Shown one piece after another: positions 18,207 to 26,901 of a DNA stretch of 64,000 nucleotides; position 1 is the first letter of the stretch, and each line of letters begins with the position of its first letter. The translations under genes were made by a program, and so were the position numbers. The DNA comes from Hyphomicrobiales bacterium (GTDB lineage: Bacteria; Pseudomonadota; Alphaproteobacteria; Rhizobiales; Rhizobiaceae): the NCBI GenBank assembly GCA_900468625.1, contig UBUL01000039.1, positions 170,642 through 234,641 on the forward strand, read 5' to 3'. The notes beneath the pieces are model-generated. The model searched no databases and was not told the origin of the DNA. It was given only the letters and a program-made list of their open reading frames with translations.

Positions 18207-19091
18207 ATGCACCAAGTTCCCCTTGCCTCCCTTCGCGCCCTGGAAGCCGCCATTCGCCACGAAAGCTTTGCCAAGGCGGCGGCGGAGCTCAACCTGACGG
18301 CGGCGGGTGTGAGCCAGCATGTTCGCACGGTGGAAAATTGGCTTGGTATCGCCCTGTTCAACCGCCATGCCCGCGGCGTGACGGCAACCGCAGCGGGCCG
18401 TGAATTCGGGACGGCAGTCACAAAAGGGCTGGCACAGATCGAGACCGCCGCGCAGCAGCTGAGGCGCGAGAGCCACGAGCGTCCCGTCAGCGTGGCATGC
18501 ATCGCCTCCGTCGCCACCCGATGGCTGATACCGCGCCTGCCGGCATTCCGAAGGAAATTCCCCGATATCCGCATCAATATCGTCTATGCGCTCGATGCAA
18601 AGACGCCGGAAGCGGCAAGCGTCGATCTCCTGATCCGCCACGGTCCGCGTCCCGATGCCAATGCGATCCCTCTCTTGACGGCAGAGACGCGGCCGACCTG
18701 TTCGGCCGAATACCTGCACCGCCACGGGCCGTTCAGGACGCCATCGGATCTTGTAAACGCCGATCTCCTGCATGATGAAACGCCAGCCTCCTGGAGCCGC
18801 TGGTTCGCAATCGCCGGCATCCGGCAAGCTCCCCCGGCAGGCCCGATCTTTGCTGATTTCAGCCTGATGATCGGCTCCGTCGGCGGCGGACAAGGCGTTG
18901 GCCTTTGCCCGACCGCGCTCATTGCCGAAGAACTGGCCAATGGAACCCTGGTCACCCTGTTCGATACGCCCTTGGATACGGAAAAATCCTATTGGCTGAT
19001 CGAGGCCAGCCGTCTTTCCGGTGAGGCACAAACCTTTCGCGACTGGCTGACCGCTGCCAATGGCGAAGCCGTTTCAACGCCGCCCCCTTAA
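18207..19091 (+). CDS. LysR-family regulator, GcvA-like
   Basis: Regulator of 294 residues. The N-terminal winged helix reads PLASLRALEAAIRHESFAKAAAELNLTAAGVSQHVRTVENWLGIALFNRHARGVTATAAG, close to the GcvA subgroup. The C-terminal substrate-binding domain has VDLLIRHGPRP and GGGQGVGLCPTALIAEEL. It is divergent from the DUF1989 gene with an operator-like palindrome between them, so it likely controls that gene and itself. The effector is unknown. Confidence 0.9.
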   Translation: MHQVPLASLRALEAAIRHESFAKAAAELNLTAAGVSQHVRTVENWLGIALFNRHARGVTATAAGREFGTAVTKGLAQIETAAQQLRRESHERPVSVACIASVATRWLIPRLPAFRRKFPDIRINIVYALDAKTPEAASVDLLIRHGPRPDANAIPLLTAETRPTCSAEYLHRHGPFRTPSDLVNADLLHDETPASWSRWFAIAGIRQAPPAGPIFADFSLMIGSVGGGQGVGLCPTALIAEELANGTLVTLFDTPLDTEKSYWLIEASRLSGEAQTFRDWLTAANGEAVSTPPP

Positions 19092-19292
19092 GTCATCGGG
19101 CTCGGCGCATCTACGGGAAAGACGCCGACAATCATGGCAAGCCGAACCCTTGCCGTTCACCGCGGCGAAAGCCTTTTCGGATAGACGAGATCAAGGCCGC
19201 CTGGGGCGAGACCGTTACCGGAACAAATCTCTCTCGCGAAGCATTCCGGAAGACGGGGCGCTCTGTTCGATTGGTTTGCAAAGGAGATGGCT

Positions 19293-19496
19293 ATGGACCA
19301 GGATACGATCGATCGGCTCAATTCGGTAAGCCAGCAACTACAGTCGCGAGCTCTTGCTCTGTCAAAGGCCGAAGAAGGCCACGACCACGCGCTCATCATG
19401 TCGGCACTGGGCCTCATGATAGAGGAGGTGCGATCCTTGGATAAAAGGGTGGCCCGTCTCGATGGCCCCAAGGGGATTGGCGCGGCAGGCTCCTAA
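19293..19496 (+). CDS. Small hypothetical protein
   Basis: Open frame for 67 residues starting MDQDTIDRLNSVSQQLQSRAL. AAGGAG ends 6 bases before this ATG; an ATG at 19287 overlaps that site and is less likely. The protein is charged and helical (LSKAEEGHDHALIMSALGLMIEEVRSLDKRVARLD) and could form a coiled coil. No family is recognised. A hairpin right after the stop supports a real short transcription unit. Confidence 0.55.
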   Translation: MDQDTIDRLNSVSQQLQSRALALSKAEEGHDHALIMSALGLMIEEVRSLDKRVARLDGPKGIGAAGS

Positions 19497-19537
19497 TGCC
19501 GGTTCCTATGGTTATCTCGAGTGGATTAGGCCGGCAT
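19496..19537 (+). terminator. Hairpin after small gene, possible terminator
   Basis: ATGCCGG (19496-19502) pairs with CCGGCAT (19531-19537), and CCTA with TAGG inside it. There is no T run, so termination is uncertain. Confidence 0.35.
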
Positions 19538-19592
19538 CAAGTTCGACGGCATCTCCGCCATCGTTTCATGATCAACACCCAGGCTGACATCC

Positions 19593-20597
19593 TTAAAGGC
19601 TTTCGGCGGTAACGGTCAGAAAGCGGACTGGCTCGGGATCGATCTCCGTATCGTTCAGCCCCAGCCGCTTGAGTGTCAGGTCGATAGCACGCCGGGCCTG
19701 CACCTCTGGCGCCTGATCAAGGACGATCGTCATGAGACCCTCCTTTAGATAGCCGCGCGTCGCATCGGACAATTCATGCCCGACCCAGAAGACAGGTCGT
19801 TTTTGATACCGGCGCAAAACCGTCGCAACCGCGGCATTATCGCCACCGGCGCTGTAGAGACCAGCAATATCGGGATATCGGGCGAAGGCTTCCGTCAACA
19901 GCTCTATCGTCTTCATTTCATCGTCCTCGTCGAACATGACTTCGGCGAAGCGATGCGACGGGTTCGCATGACCGAGCACATAATCGGAAAAACCGCGGAT
20001 GCGCGCCTTGTGGTTCTCATAAGCGCCGCTGTGACAGAGCGCGACAAAGGTGCCGGAAATAGCGGTCTGCATGCGCGCCATATAAAAGGCGGCGGTGCGG
20101 CCTGCCGCCTCGTTGTCGATACCGACGTAAGGCAGTTCCGGCGCCGGTCGTGTCATGATCTGGACGACAGGCATGCCCCCGCTCGCTGCCTTTCGAACGC
20201 TGCCGACCACATCGGGATGATCAGGTGCGACGACGATCAAGGCGGAGCGCCGCGCCTGAGGATTTGCGATATGACGCGAAAAATCGGCCGGATCGTCCTC
20301 TTTGGCGAAGGTCCGCTGGATCAAAATATCCTTATCGAGCAGGGCGGCGATGCGCTCGAAGGCACGGTTGAGTCTCGAATAGAAATAGGTCTCGGGCCGC
20401 AGCAGCACGACTTCTATCCGCACCAGACCATGCCTGATCCCGACAGGTGGCGTGCGGTAGCCGAGCCGCCTGGCGGCGATGAATATCTTTTCCGCCGTTT
20501 CCGGCAAAACATTGCCTCGGCCGTTGAGCGCGCGCTCGACCGTTGCCGCTCCCACACCTGCGGCGGCCGCCACATCCTTCAACGTAACCTTGGCCAC
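19593..20597 (-). CDS. LacI-family transcriptional regulator (orphan)
   Basis: Regulator of 334 residues. The helix-turn-helix and hinge are MAKVTLKDVAAAAGVGAATVERALNGRGNVLPETAEKIFIAARRLGY. The effector domain resembles periplasmic sugar-binding proteins (LIVVAPDHPDVVGSV, VGIDNEAAGRTAAFYMAR, AGLYSAGGDNAAVA, TIVLDQAPEVQARRAID). It stands alone between unrelated genes, with no transporter or sugar enzyme next to it, so its regulon is probably elsewhere. A palindrome just upstream suggests autoregulation. Confidence 0.9.
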   Translation of the reverse strand: MAKVTLKDVAAAAGVGAATVERALNGRGNVLPETAEKIFIAARRLGYRTPPVGIRHGLVRIEVVLLRPETYFYSRLNRAFERIAALLDKDILIQRTFAKEDDPADFSRHIANPQARRSALIVVAPDHPDVVGSVRKAASGGMPVVQIMTRPAPELPYVGIDNEAAGRTAAFYMARMQTAISGTFVALCHSGAYENHKARIRGFSDYVLGHANPSHRFAEVMFDEDDEMKTIELLTEAFARYPDIAGLYSAGGDNAAVATVLRRYQKRPVFWVGHELSDATRGYLKEGLMTIVLDQAPEVQARRAIDLTLKRLGLNDTEIDPEPVRFLTVTAESL

Positions 20598-20620
20598 GCT
20601 TCGCCCACCCTCTCCAGCTG

Positions 20621-20638
20621 ATGATCAGATTTGATCAT
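20621..20638. promoter_or_regulatory. Candidate LacI operator
   Basis: ATGATCA (20621-20627) and TGATCAT (20632-20638) form a perfect inverted repeat with a 4-base spacer, 24 bases before the LacI start. The 18-bp size is normal for LacI-family sites. Binding is inferred. Confidence 0.5.
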
Positions 20639-20669
20639 AGATTCGCAACCGGTAAAAGAGGCCGGGATC

Positions 20670-21554
20670 TCAGCCGAAACGGTCAACCAGAAAATCGATG
20701 ACACTGCGCAACATCGCCGTTGGACGGCGATCCGGCGCATAGACCAGATGCATCGGCGTCGGCTTGTACGACCATTGCGGCAGCACGGGTTCAAGCCGAC
20801 CGGCATCGAGATCGGCCGCCAGCAACAATTCAGGCTGCAGCGCAATGCCCGCGCCATGCAGGGCGGCAACGCGCAGGGCTGCGCCCTGGTTCGTGGTGAA
20901 CCTGCCCTTGATGGCGACTTCGCGTGTTTCTCCTTCCGGACCGACGAGATGCCAGCGTCCCTGCAGGCGCCAGTAGGAATGGCCAAGACACATGTGATTG
21001 ACAAGATCCTCGGGCTTTTGCGGCCTGCCGCAGCGGTCGAGATAATCAGGCGACGCAGCGAGAATGCGCCGATAGGGCTTCAGGGGACGCGCCACGAGAC
21101 TGGTATCCGTCAGGTCGCCGATGTGAATGCCGAGTTCATAGCCCTCGCCGATCAGATCATGCGGATTGTTGTCGAGGGCCAGGTCGACGCTGACGTCGAG
21201 GTTCTCATGCAGATAGTCGACAAGCGCCGGGACGAGGCTCTGTGTCCCGAAACTGACGGGGGCTACGAGCCGCAGGCGACCGCGTGGCGCCGATTGCAGC
21301 TCGGACGCCGATTGCTCGGCGAGATCGACTTCCGCCAACACCGTTTTGCAGCGCTCGTAATAGAGCCTGCCGACCTCGGTGAGCTGGTGACGGCGCGTGG
21401 TGCGATGAAGCAACCGCGCACCGAGCCGCTGTTCGATCGTCCTCACATGCTTGGCGACCATAGTCGCCGACACCTGGCTGATGTCGGCCGCGGCGGCAAA
21501 GCTGCCGTGTTCCACCACTTTGACGAACATCGCCATTCCGGCCAGCTTGTCCAT
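20670..21554 (-). CDS. LysR-family regulator
   Basis: Regulator of 294 residues from the ATG at 21554 (MDKLAGMAMFVKVVEHGSFAAAADISQVSATMVAKHVRTIEQRLGARLLHRTTRR); the frame is open to 21638 but the family begins here. The PtxR/DsdC-like C-terminal domain shows GRLRLVAPVSFGTQSLVPAL and YELGIHIGDLTDTSLVARPLKPYRRILAASPDYL. It is divergent from a small tautomerase gene 114 bases away, the probable target. Confidence 0.9.
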   Translation of the reverse strand: MDKLAGMAMFVKVVEHGSFAAAADISQVSATMVAKHVRTIEQRLGARLLHRTTRRHQLTEVGRLYYERCKTVLAEVDLAEQSASELQSAPRGRLRLVAPVSFGTQSLVPALVDYLHENLDVSVDLALDNNPHDLIGEGYELGIHIGDLTDTSLVARPLKPYRRILAASPDYLDRCGRPQKPEDLVNHMCLGHSYWRLQGRWHLVGPEGETREVAIKGRFTTNQGAALRVAALHGAGIALQPELLLAADLDAGRLEPVLPQWSYKPTPMHLVYAPDRRPTAMLRSVIDFLVDRFG

Positions 21555-21668
21555 AATTGCATACCCACCGGTTTGGAATGAAACAAACAAGAGCGTATTT
21601 ATCGCCCCAGGGTTTTGCAAGATAGTCGGCAGGCCCAACGTCAGGCGACATTATCTCAAGGAGTTGCA

Positions 21669-21854
21669 ATGCCCATTCTGCGCTTGGAAATGCATCCCGG
21701 ACGCACACAGGACCAAAAGCGCGCCTTCGTTCGCGAAGCGACTAAGGTTGCTGTGGAAACACTGGCCTGCCCGCCGGAATCGCTGGAAATCATCATTACT
21801 GAAATTTCGAAGGATTCCTGGGCGACAGCGGGCAAGCTGAAATCGGATAACTGA
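21669..21854 (+). CDS. 4-oxalocrotonate tautomerase-family protein
   Basis: Small protein of 61 residues of the tautomerase superfamily. After removal of Met, Pro1 (MPILRLEMHPGRT) would be the catalytic base. The beta-alpha-beta unit continues DQKRAFVREATKVAVETLACPPESLEIIITEISKDSWATAGKL. AAGGAG lies 6 bases before the ATG. Such enzymes isomerise 2-hydroxymuconate-like dienols, but members with other promiscuous activities are common. It is divergent from a LysR regulator. Confidence 0.85.
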   Translation: MPILRLEMHPGRTQDQKRAFVREATKVAVETLACPPESLEIIITEISKDSWATAGKLKSDN

Positions 21855-21900
21855 GAAGGCCCGGTTTCACGCTCATGGCCTGACGGTCCTCATCGGACCG

Positions 21901-22167
21901 TCAGGGTGCGTTCGGGCTGAGGCTTTGCCGCCCCCAGGCCTCAGCCCAATCCATCAAACGCGCCATCTCCTGCTTGAGAGCATGCGAACGGATGATATCG
22001 GCGGCGTGATTTTGATTGGTGCGCGGATTATAGAACGCGTCGATCTCTTCGCCGCTCTCCCGCCTTGCCGCCTCGAGACGAAGCTTCACGTCCTCGACTT
22101 CGGCCTTCACTGCAAAGTACCGCCTCATGACCTCGACAAGATCGCGGTCGCCTGCACTGGTCTTCAT
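21901..22167 (-). CDS. Small hypothetical helical protein
   Basis: Open frame for 88 residues, starting MKTSAGDRDLVEVMRRYFAVKAEVEDVKLRLEAARRESGEEID and ending in a Trp-containing helix (LMDWAEAWGRQSLSPNAP). GGATGGAG lies upstream of the ATG. It is highly charged and looks alpha-helical throughout, with no signal peptide or membrane segment. I do not recognise a family. Possibly a short regulatory or adaptor protein. Confidence 0.6.
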   Translation of the reverse strand: MKTSAGDRDLVEVMRRYFAVKAEVEDVKLRLEAARRESGEEIDAFYNPRTNQNHAADIIRSHALKQEMARLMDWAEAWGRQSLSPNAP

Positions 22168-22310
22168 GCGTACTCCATCCTACTTATTTTAGCGCCTCGC
22201 AATGATCCGATTCGAATGGCGAAATCTAGGTCATTGTTTAGCCGGCAAGATGGATTGAGCGGCGCAGCGTCACCTGGCGGATGGAAAGGCTGACGAAGTA
22301 AGAAGCGGAA

Positions 22311-22772
22311 TTACGACCAGTTTTCCTTGACCGACTGCATCACTACATTGGTCGACGTGCTGGCCACGAAAGGCAGGCTCGAAATCTTTTCGCCGAGAAC
22401 GATGCGGTAGCGGCGAATGTCCGAGGTCCGGACCTTGAGGAGATAATCGAAGCGGCCGGCGATCATGTGGCACTCTTCGATCTCCTTGATCTTCTTGACT
22501 GCGTTGTTGAAGCTGAGCAAAGCTTCCTCGCGCGTATCCGTCAGCTTCACCTCGGCAAAAGCCACATGATCGAGGCCGAGCTTGATCGGATTGAGTATGG
22601 CTTTGAAGCCGTCGATATAGCCGGAATCGATCAGTTTCTTCAGGCGTGCCTGGCACGGTGTCTTGGAAAGACCGACCCGTTCCGAAAGCTCCGTGATCGA
22701 CATGCGGCCGTCTTCGACCAATGCATCGAGGATCTTTTGATCGAACTGGTCAATTTCACTGGATTTTGTCAT
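22311..22772 (-). CDS. putR: Lrp/AsnC-family activator of putA (PutR-like)
   Basis: Regulator of 153 residues from the ATG at 22772 (MTKSSEIDQFDQKILDALVEDGRMSITELSERVGLSKTPCQARLKKLIDSGYIDGF); an upstream ATG at 22784 overlaps its own AGGA and is less likely. The C-terminal RAM domain (VAFAEVKLTDTREEALLSFNNAV, MIAGRFDYLLKVRTSDIRRYRIVLGEKISSLPFVASTST) is complete. It is divergent from putA; in Agrobacterium and Rhodobacter the same arrangement is PutR, which activates putA in response to proline. Confidence 0.9.
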   Translation of the reverse strand: MTKSSEIDQFDQKILDALVEDGRMSITELSERVGLSKTPCQARLKKLIDSGYIDGFKAILNPIKLGLDHVAFAEVKLTDTREEALLSFNNAVKKIKEIEECHMIAGRFDYLLKVRTSDIRRYRIVLGEKISSLPFVASTSTNVVMQSVKENWS

Positions 22773-22803
22773 ATCAGTAGGCATTCCTATTTGAAATAAG
22801 CAT

Positions 22804-22818
22804 TATTGAAGTTCAATA
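22804..22818. promoter_or_regulatory. Candidate Lrp/PutR binding site
   Basis: TATTGAA (22804-22810) and TTCAATA (22812-22818) form a perfect 15-bp palindrome around a single G, in the gap between the divergent Lrp-type regulator and putA. Size and AT-richness suit Lrp-family sites. Confidence 0.55.
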
Positions 22819-22955
22819 TGACTGAAAAGCTGTAGTTTCAAGGCGGAATGCTTTGCTGAAATGAACTATATTCTGATCGAAGCAACGGGAGGGCCGCGTG
22901 GGCGATATCGCCAATGCCCACCAAGCCATCAGGACCCTTGCACCTTGAGGTTATC

Positions 22956-25900
22956 ATGACTGTCTCTGCCAAGCTCGCCCGTGAAGAACCAGCTCCAGAC
23001 GCTGTCCCATTTTCGCACTTCGCGCCGCCGATCCGCGCGCAAAGCCCGCTGCGTCAGGCAATTACTGCCGCCTACAGGCGTCCGGAAACCGAATGCCTCC
23101 CTTTCCTGCTTGAAGCTGCCGCCTTGCCGGAGGCTACGCGCGAAGCGGCGAAGAATACCGCGAGAAAGCTGATCGAAGCGCTACGTGCCAAACATAAGGG
23201 CGATGGCGTCGAAGGTCTGGTGCACGAATATTCCCTTTCGAGCCAGGAGGGCGTGGCGCTCATGTGTCTCGCCGAGGCACTGCTGCGCATCCCGGACACG
23301 GCGACACGCGACGCGCTGATCCGTGATAAGATCGCCGGCGGCGACTGGAAAGCGCATCTGGGCAACGGCCGCTCGATGTTCGTCAACGCCGCCACCTGGG
23401 GGCTGGTCGTTACCGGCAAGCTGACCTCGACCGTCAGCGAGAGCGGCCTTTCCGCCGCGTTGACGAAGCTGATCGCCCGCGCCGGCGAGCCGGTCATCCG
23501 CCGCGGCGTCGATATGGCCATGCGCATGATGGGCGAGCAGTTCGTCACCGGCGAAACCATCCATGAAGCGTTGAAGCGCGCCCGTTCACTCGAAGCGAAG
23601 GGGTTCCGATACTCCTACGACATGCTCGGCGAAGCCGCGACCACCCATGCCGACGCCGAGCGCTACTACCGCGATTACGAAAACGCGATTCATGCAATCG
23701 GCAAGGCTTCGGCCGGCCGCGGCATCCATGAAGGCCCCGGTATCTCCATCAAGCTTTCCGCGCTGCACCCGCGCTATTCGCGTTCGCAGGCCGACCGGGT
23801 CATGGGCGAGCTTCTGCCGAAGGTGAAGGCTCTGGCGCTGCTCTCCAAGCGCTACAATATCGGCCTCAACATCGACGCCGAAGAAGCTGACCGGCTGGAA
23901 CTCTCGCTCGATCTGCTGGAGGAACTGTGCCTCGATCCGGAGCTCTCGGGCTGGGACGGCATCGGCTTCGTCGTTCAGGCCTATGGCAAGCGCTGCCCCT
24001 TCGTCCTCGATTTCATCATCGACCTCGCCCGGCGCTCCAAGCATCGCCTCATGGTCCGCCTCGTCAAGGGCGCCTATTGGGACGCCGAGATCAAGCGCGC
24101 GCAGCTGGATGGCCTCGAAGGTTTCCCCGTCTATACCCGCAAGATCTATACAGACGTTTCCTACGTGGCCTGCGCCAAGAAGCTGCTTGCGGCAAGCGAC
24201 GCGGTCTTCCCGCAATTCGCCACTCATAACGCACAGAGTCTGGCCACCATCTACCACATGGCCGGAAGCGATTTTTCCGTTGGCAAATACGAATTCCAGT
24301 GCCTGCACGGCATGGGCGAGCCGCTTTACGAAGAAGTCGTCGGTGCCCAAAGCCTCGGCCGTCCCTGCCGCATCTACGCACCTGTCGGCACGCATGAGAC
24401 GCTGCTTGCCTATCTCGTCCGCCGCTTGCTGGAGAATGGCGCGAATTCCTCCTTCGTCAACAAGATCGCCGACCCGGCCGTTCCTGTCTCCGAGCTGATT
24501 GCCGATCCCGTCGAGCGCGTGCGTGCAATGACTGTCATTGGCGCGCAACATGACAAGATCGTTCTCCCGGGCGATTTGTTCGGCGGCGTACGGCGGAATT
24601 CCTCCGGCATCGATCTATCGAATGAAACCGCGCTCACGGAGCTGTCCGGACAGCTGCGAACCTCCGCGGCTATGGACTGGATCGCCAAGCCGCTCCTTGC
24701 CGACAGTTCCGAACGCGGTGTTGCGCGTGCGGTCCTCAACCCTGCCGACCATGCCGACATCGTCGGTCACGTCACCGAACTGGAGCCGGAGGACGCGGCC
24801 GACGTCATGCGGCTGGCGGCGGATGCGGTCGAGCGTTGGGCGGCCGTCGGTCCTGACGCGCGTGCTTCCATCCTGGAGCGCGCCGCCGATCTCATGCAGA
24901 GCGAGATGCCTGCTCTCGTGGGTCTGACCATCCGCGAAGCCGGCAAGTCGGCCGCAAACGCCGTCGGCGAAATCCGCGAAGCGATCGATTTCCTTCGCTA
25001 CTACGCCACCGAGGCCCGAAAAGTCTTGAAGTCGGACAGCGTTCCGCTCGGCCCCGTCGTCTGCATCAGCCCGTGGAATTTCCCGCTCGCGATCTTTACA
25101 GGTCAGGTTGCGGCCGCGCTGGTCGCCGGCAATCCTGTTGTCGCAAAGCCCGCGGGTAACACGCCATTGATTGCCGCCCAGGGGGTCCGCATCCTGCATG
25201 AGGCCGGCATTCCGCGCGATGTCCTGCAATTTGTACCCGGCAGCGGCAGAATGGGGGCCGCGCTCGTCGGTGCGCCCGAAACCGCCGGCGTCATGTTCAC
25301 CGGTTCGACAGAAGTCGCCCGCCTGATCCAGGCGCAGCTTGCCGAGCGGCTCTCCAAATTCGGCAAGCCGATCCCCCTCATCGCCGAAACCGGCGGTCAG
25401 AACGGCATGATCGTCGATTCTTCCGCCCTTGCCGAGCAGGTCGTCGGCGACGTGATCGCCTCAGCCTTCGATAGCGCCGGACAGCGCTGCTCGGCGTTGC
25501 GCGTGCTTTGCCTCCAGGAAGAAGTGGCGGATCGTACCCTGACGATGCTGCGCGGCGCCCTTCGCGAGCTGTCGGTCGGCAAGACCGACCGCCTTGCCGT
25601 CGATATCGGCCCCGTCATCGACGACAACGCCAAACGCGGCATCGATGAGCATATCGAGCGCATGCGCCAGCTCGGCTGCCATATCGAACAGCTCGACCTT
25701 CCCGCCAGCGCCGACAAGGGCACCTTCGTTGCTCCCACCATCATCGAGCTGAAGAAGCTCAGCGATCTCAAGCGCGAGATCTTCGGCCCGGTCCTGCACA
25801 TCATCCGTTACAAGCGCAAGGAGCTCGACAAGCTGATTGCCGATATCAACGCGTCCGGCTACGGCCTGACCTTCGGCCTGCATACCCGGCTTGACGATAC

Positions 25901-26660
25901 GATCGCCCATGTCACCGAACGCGTGAGGGCAGGCAATCTCTATGTCAACCGCAACATCATCGGCGCCGTTGTCGGCGTCCAGCCTTTCGGCGGTCGCGGC
26001 CTTTCCGGCACCGGCCCGAAAGCCGGCGGCCCGATGTATCTGCGCCGCCTCGTCGCTTCTTCGACCGAGCCTTTGCGCGATGCTTCGGTGCAAAGCGATC
26101 CCGCCGTACAGCAGTTCATCACCTGGCTCGAAAGCAAGGGTGCCGCGGACGCAGCCCAAAAGGCCCGCGCCGTCGCCACGCAATCGTCGCTCGGCTTCAA
26201 TACCGAGCTGCAAGGCCCGGTCGGCGAGTTGAACCTCTATACGCTGCATCCGCGCGGGAGGATTCTGCTCGTCCCCCAAACGGCGCTCGGCCTCAATATC
26301 CAGATCGCCGCCGGCCTTGCGACCGGCAATTCGATCCTCATCGATGCCGCATCGGGCCTGCAGGACGAGCTTCGCAATCTGCCGGTGCAGATCGCAAATC
26401 GCATTTCCTGGACGAAGGATTGGACAGCCGACGGACCGTTTGCCGGCGCCCTCATCGAGGGCGATGCCGCGCGGATCGAGCAGGCGATCAAAGTTATTTC
26501 GGCAATTCCCGGTCCGCTGGTTCTCACCCAGGCGGCCTCGAGCGAAGAAATCGCCGAAAATGTAGATGCCTATTGCCTCAATTGGCTGCTCGAAGAGGTG
26601 ACAACGTCGATCAACACTGCAGCGGCCGGCGGCAATGCCAGCCTGATGACGATCGGCTAA
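22956..26660 (+). CDS. putA: Bifunctional proline dehydrogenase / pyrroline-5-carboxylate dehydrogenase PutA
   Basis: Enzyme of 1234 residues that oxidises proline to glutamate in two steps with substrate channelling. Start at the ATG at 22956 after TTGAGG. No ribbon-helix-helix domain is present, so this PutA is not its own repressor, fitting a separate PutR. The FAD barrel includes GRGIHEGPGISIKLSALHPRYSRSQ, DAEEADRLELSLDLLEEL and RLVKGAYWDAEIKRAQ. The aldehyde dehydrogenase part has ISPWNFPLAIFTGQ, FTGSTEVA, ETGGQNGMIVD and the catalytic Cys845 in GQRCSALRVL. A C-terminal domain (about 1030-1234) marks the long type-B form. A strong terminator follows. Confidence 0.96.
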   Translation: MTVSAKLAREEPAPDAVPFSHFAPPIRAQSPLRQAITAAYRRPETECLPFLLEAAALPEATREAAKNTARKLIEALRAKHKGDGVEGLVHEYSLSSQEGVALMCLAEALLRIPDTATRDALIRDKIAGGDWKAHLGNGRSMFVNAATWGLVVTGKLTSTVSESGLSAALTKLIARAGEPVIRRGVDMAMRMMGEQFVTGETIHEALKRARSLEAKGFRYSYDMLGEAATTHADAERYYRDYENAIHAIGKASAGRGIHEGPGISIKLSALHPRYSRSQADRVMGELLPKVKALALLSKRYNIGLNIDAEEADRLELSLDLLEELCLDPELSGWDGIGFVVQAYGKRCPFVLDFIIDLARRSKHRLMVRLVKGAYWDAEIKRAQLDGLEGFPVYTRKIYTDVSYVACAKKLLAASDAVFPQFATHNAQSLATIYHMAGSDFSVGKYEFQCLHGMGEPLYEEVVGAQSLGRPCRIYAPVGTHETLLAYLVRRLLENGANSSFVNKIADPAVPVSELIADPVERVRAMTVIGAQHDKIVLPGDLFGGVRRNSSGIDLSNETALTELSGQLRTSAAMDWIAKPLLADSSERGVARAVLNPADHADIVGHVTELEPEDAADVMRLAADAVERWAAVGPDARASILERAADLMQSEMPALVGLTIREAGKSAANAVGEIREAIDFLRYYATEARKVLKSDSVPLGPVVCISPWNFPLAIFTGQVAAALVAGNPVVAKPAGNTPLIAAQGVRILHEAGIPRDVLQFVPGSGRMGAALVGAPETAGVMFTGSTEVARLIQAQLAERLSKFGKPIPLIAETGGQNGMIVDSSALAEQVVGDVIASAFDSAGQRCSALRVLCLQEEVADRTLTMLRGALRELSVGKTDRLAVDIGPVIDDNAKRGIDEHIERMRQLGCHIEQLDLPASADKGTFVAPTIIELKKLSDLKREIFGPVLHIIRYKRKELDKLIADINASGYGLTFGLHTRLDDTIAHVTERVRAGNLYVNRNIIGAVVGVQPFGGRGLSGTGPKAGGPMYLRRLVASSTEPLRDASVQSDPAVQQFITWLESKGAADAAQKARAVATQSSLGFNTELQGPVGELNLYTLHPRGRILLVPQTALGLNIQIAAGLATGNSILIDAASGLQDELRNLPVQIANRISWTKDWTADGPFAGALIEGDAARIEQAIKVISAIPGPLVLTQAASSEEIAENVDAYCLNWLLEEVTTSINTAAAGGNASLMTIG

Positions 26661-26683
26661 CATCGATCGCAATCTGCAAGTTT

Positions 26684-26724
26684 ATACGGCGGCCGGACCG
26701 GCAAGGTCCCGGCCGCCGTATTTT
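26684..26724 (+). terminator. Rho-independent terminator of putA
   Basis: ATACGGCGGCCGG (26684-26696) pairs with CCGGCCGCCGTAT (26709-26721), a perfect 13-bp stem followed by a T run. Confidence 0.9.
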
Positions 26725-26826
26725 GTCTTCACGATACGCATTTGATGTGCGTCCCGCGGGTGACCTGCGCATCCACGCCCCCCTCACTCGCTTCCCTCAG
26801 CCTCTCCCTCCCATGCAAAAATTTCT

Positions 26827-26842
26827 GAGAAAAGCTTTTCTC
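26827..26842. promoter_or_regulatory. LacI-family operator O1
   Basis: Perfect 16-bp palindrome GAGAAAAGCTTTTCTC upstream of the LacI gene. The same 16 bases recur at 26860-26875, 33 bp centre to centre, about three helical turns. Confidence 0.75.
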
Positions 26843-26858
26843 TAGTTGACTCTTCGAT

Positions 26859-26876
26859 TGAGAAAAGCTTTTCTCA
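26859..26876. promoter_or_regulatory. LacI-family operator O2
   Basis: Perfect 18-bp palindrome TGAGAAAAGCTTTTCTCA, second copy of the upstream site. A TTGAC (26846-26850) between the two copies may be the -35 of the lacI-ABC operon, so a repressor bound to both would cover it. Confidence 0.75.
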
Positions 26877-26901
26877 GGGAAACTCGAATGGGAGAAGACA
26901 T

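Noticed and set aside
25461..26672. 403-residue minus-strand open frame opposite putA
   Set aside because: Antisense of the aldehyde dehydrogenase part of putA.
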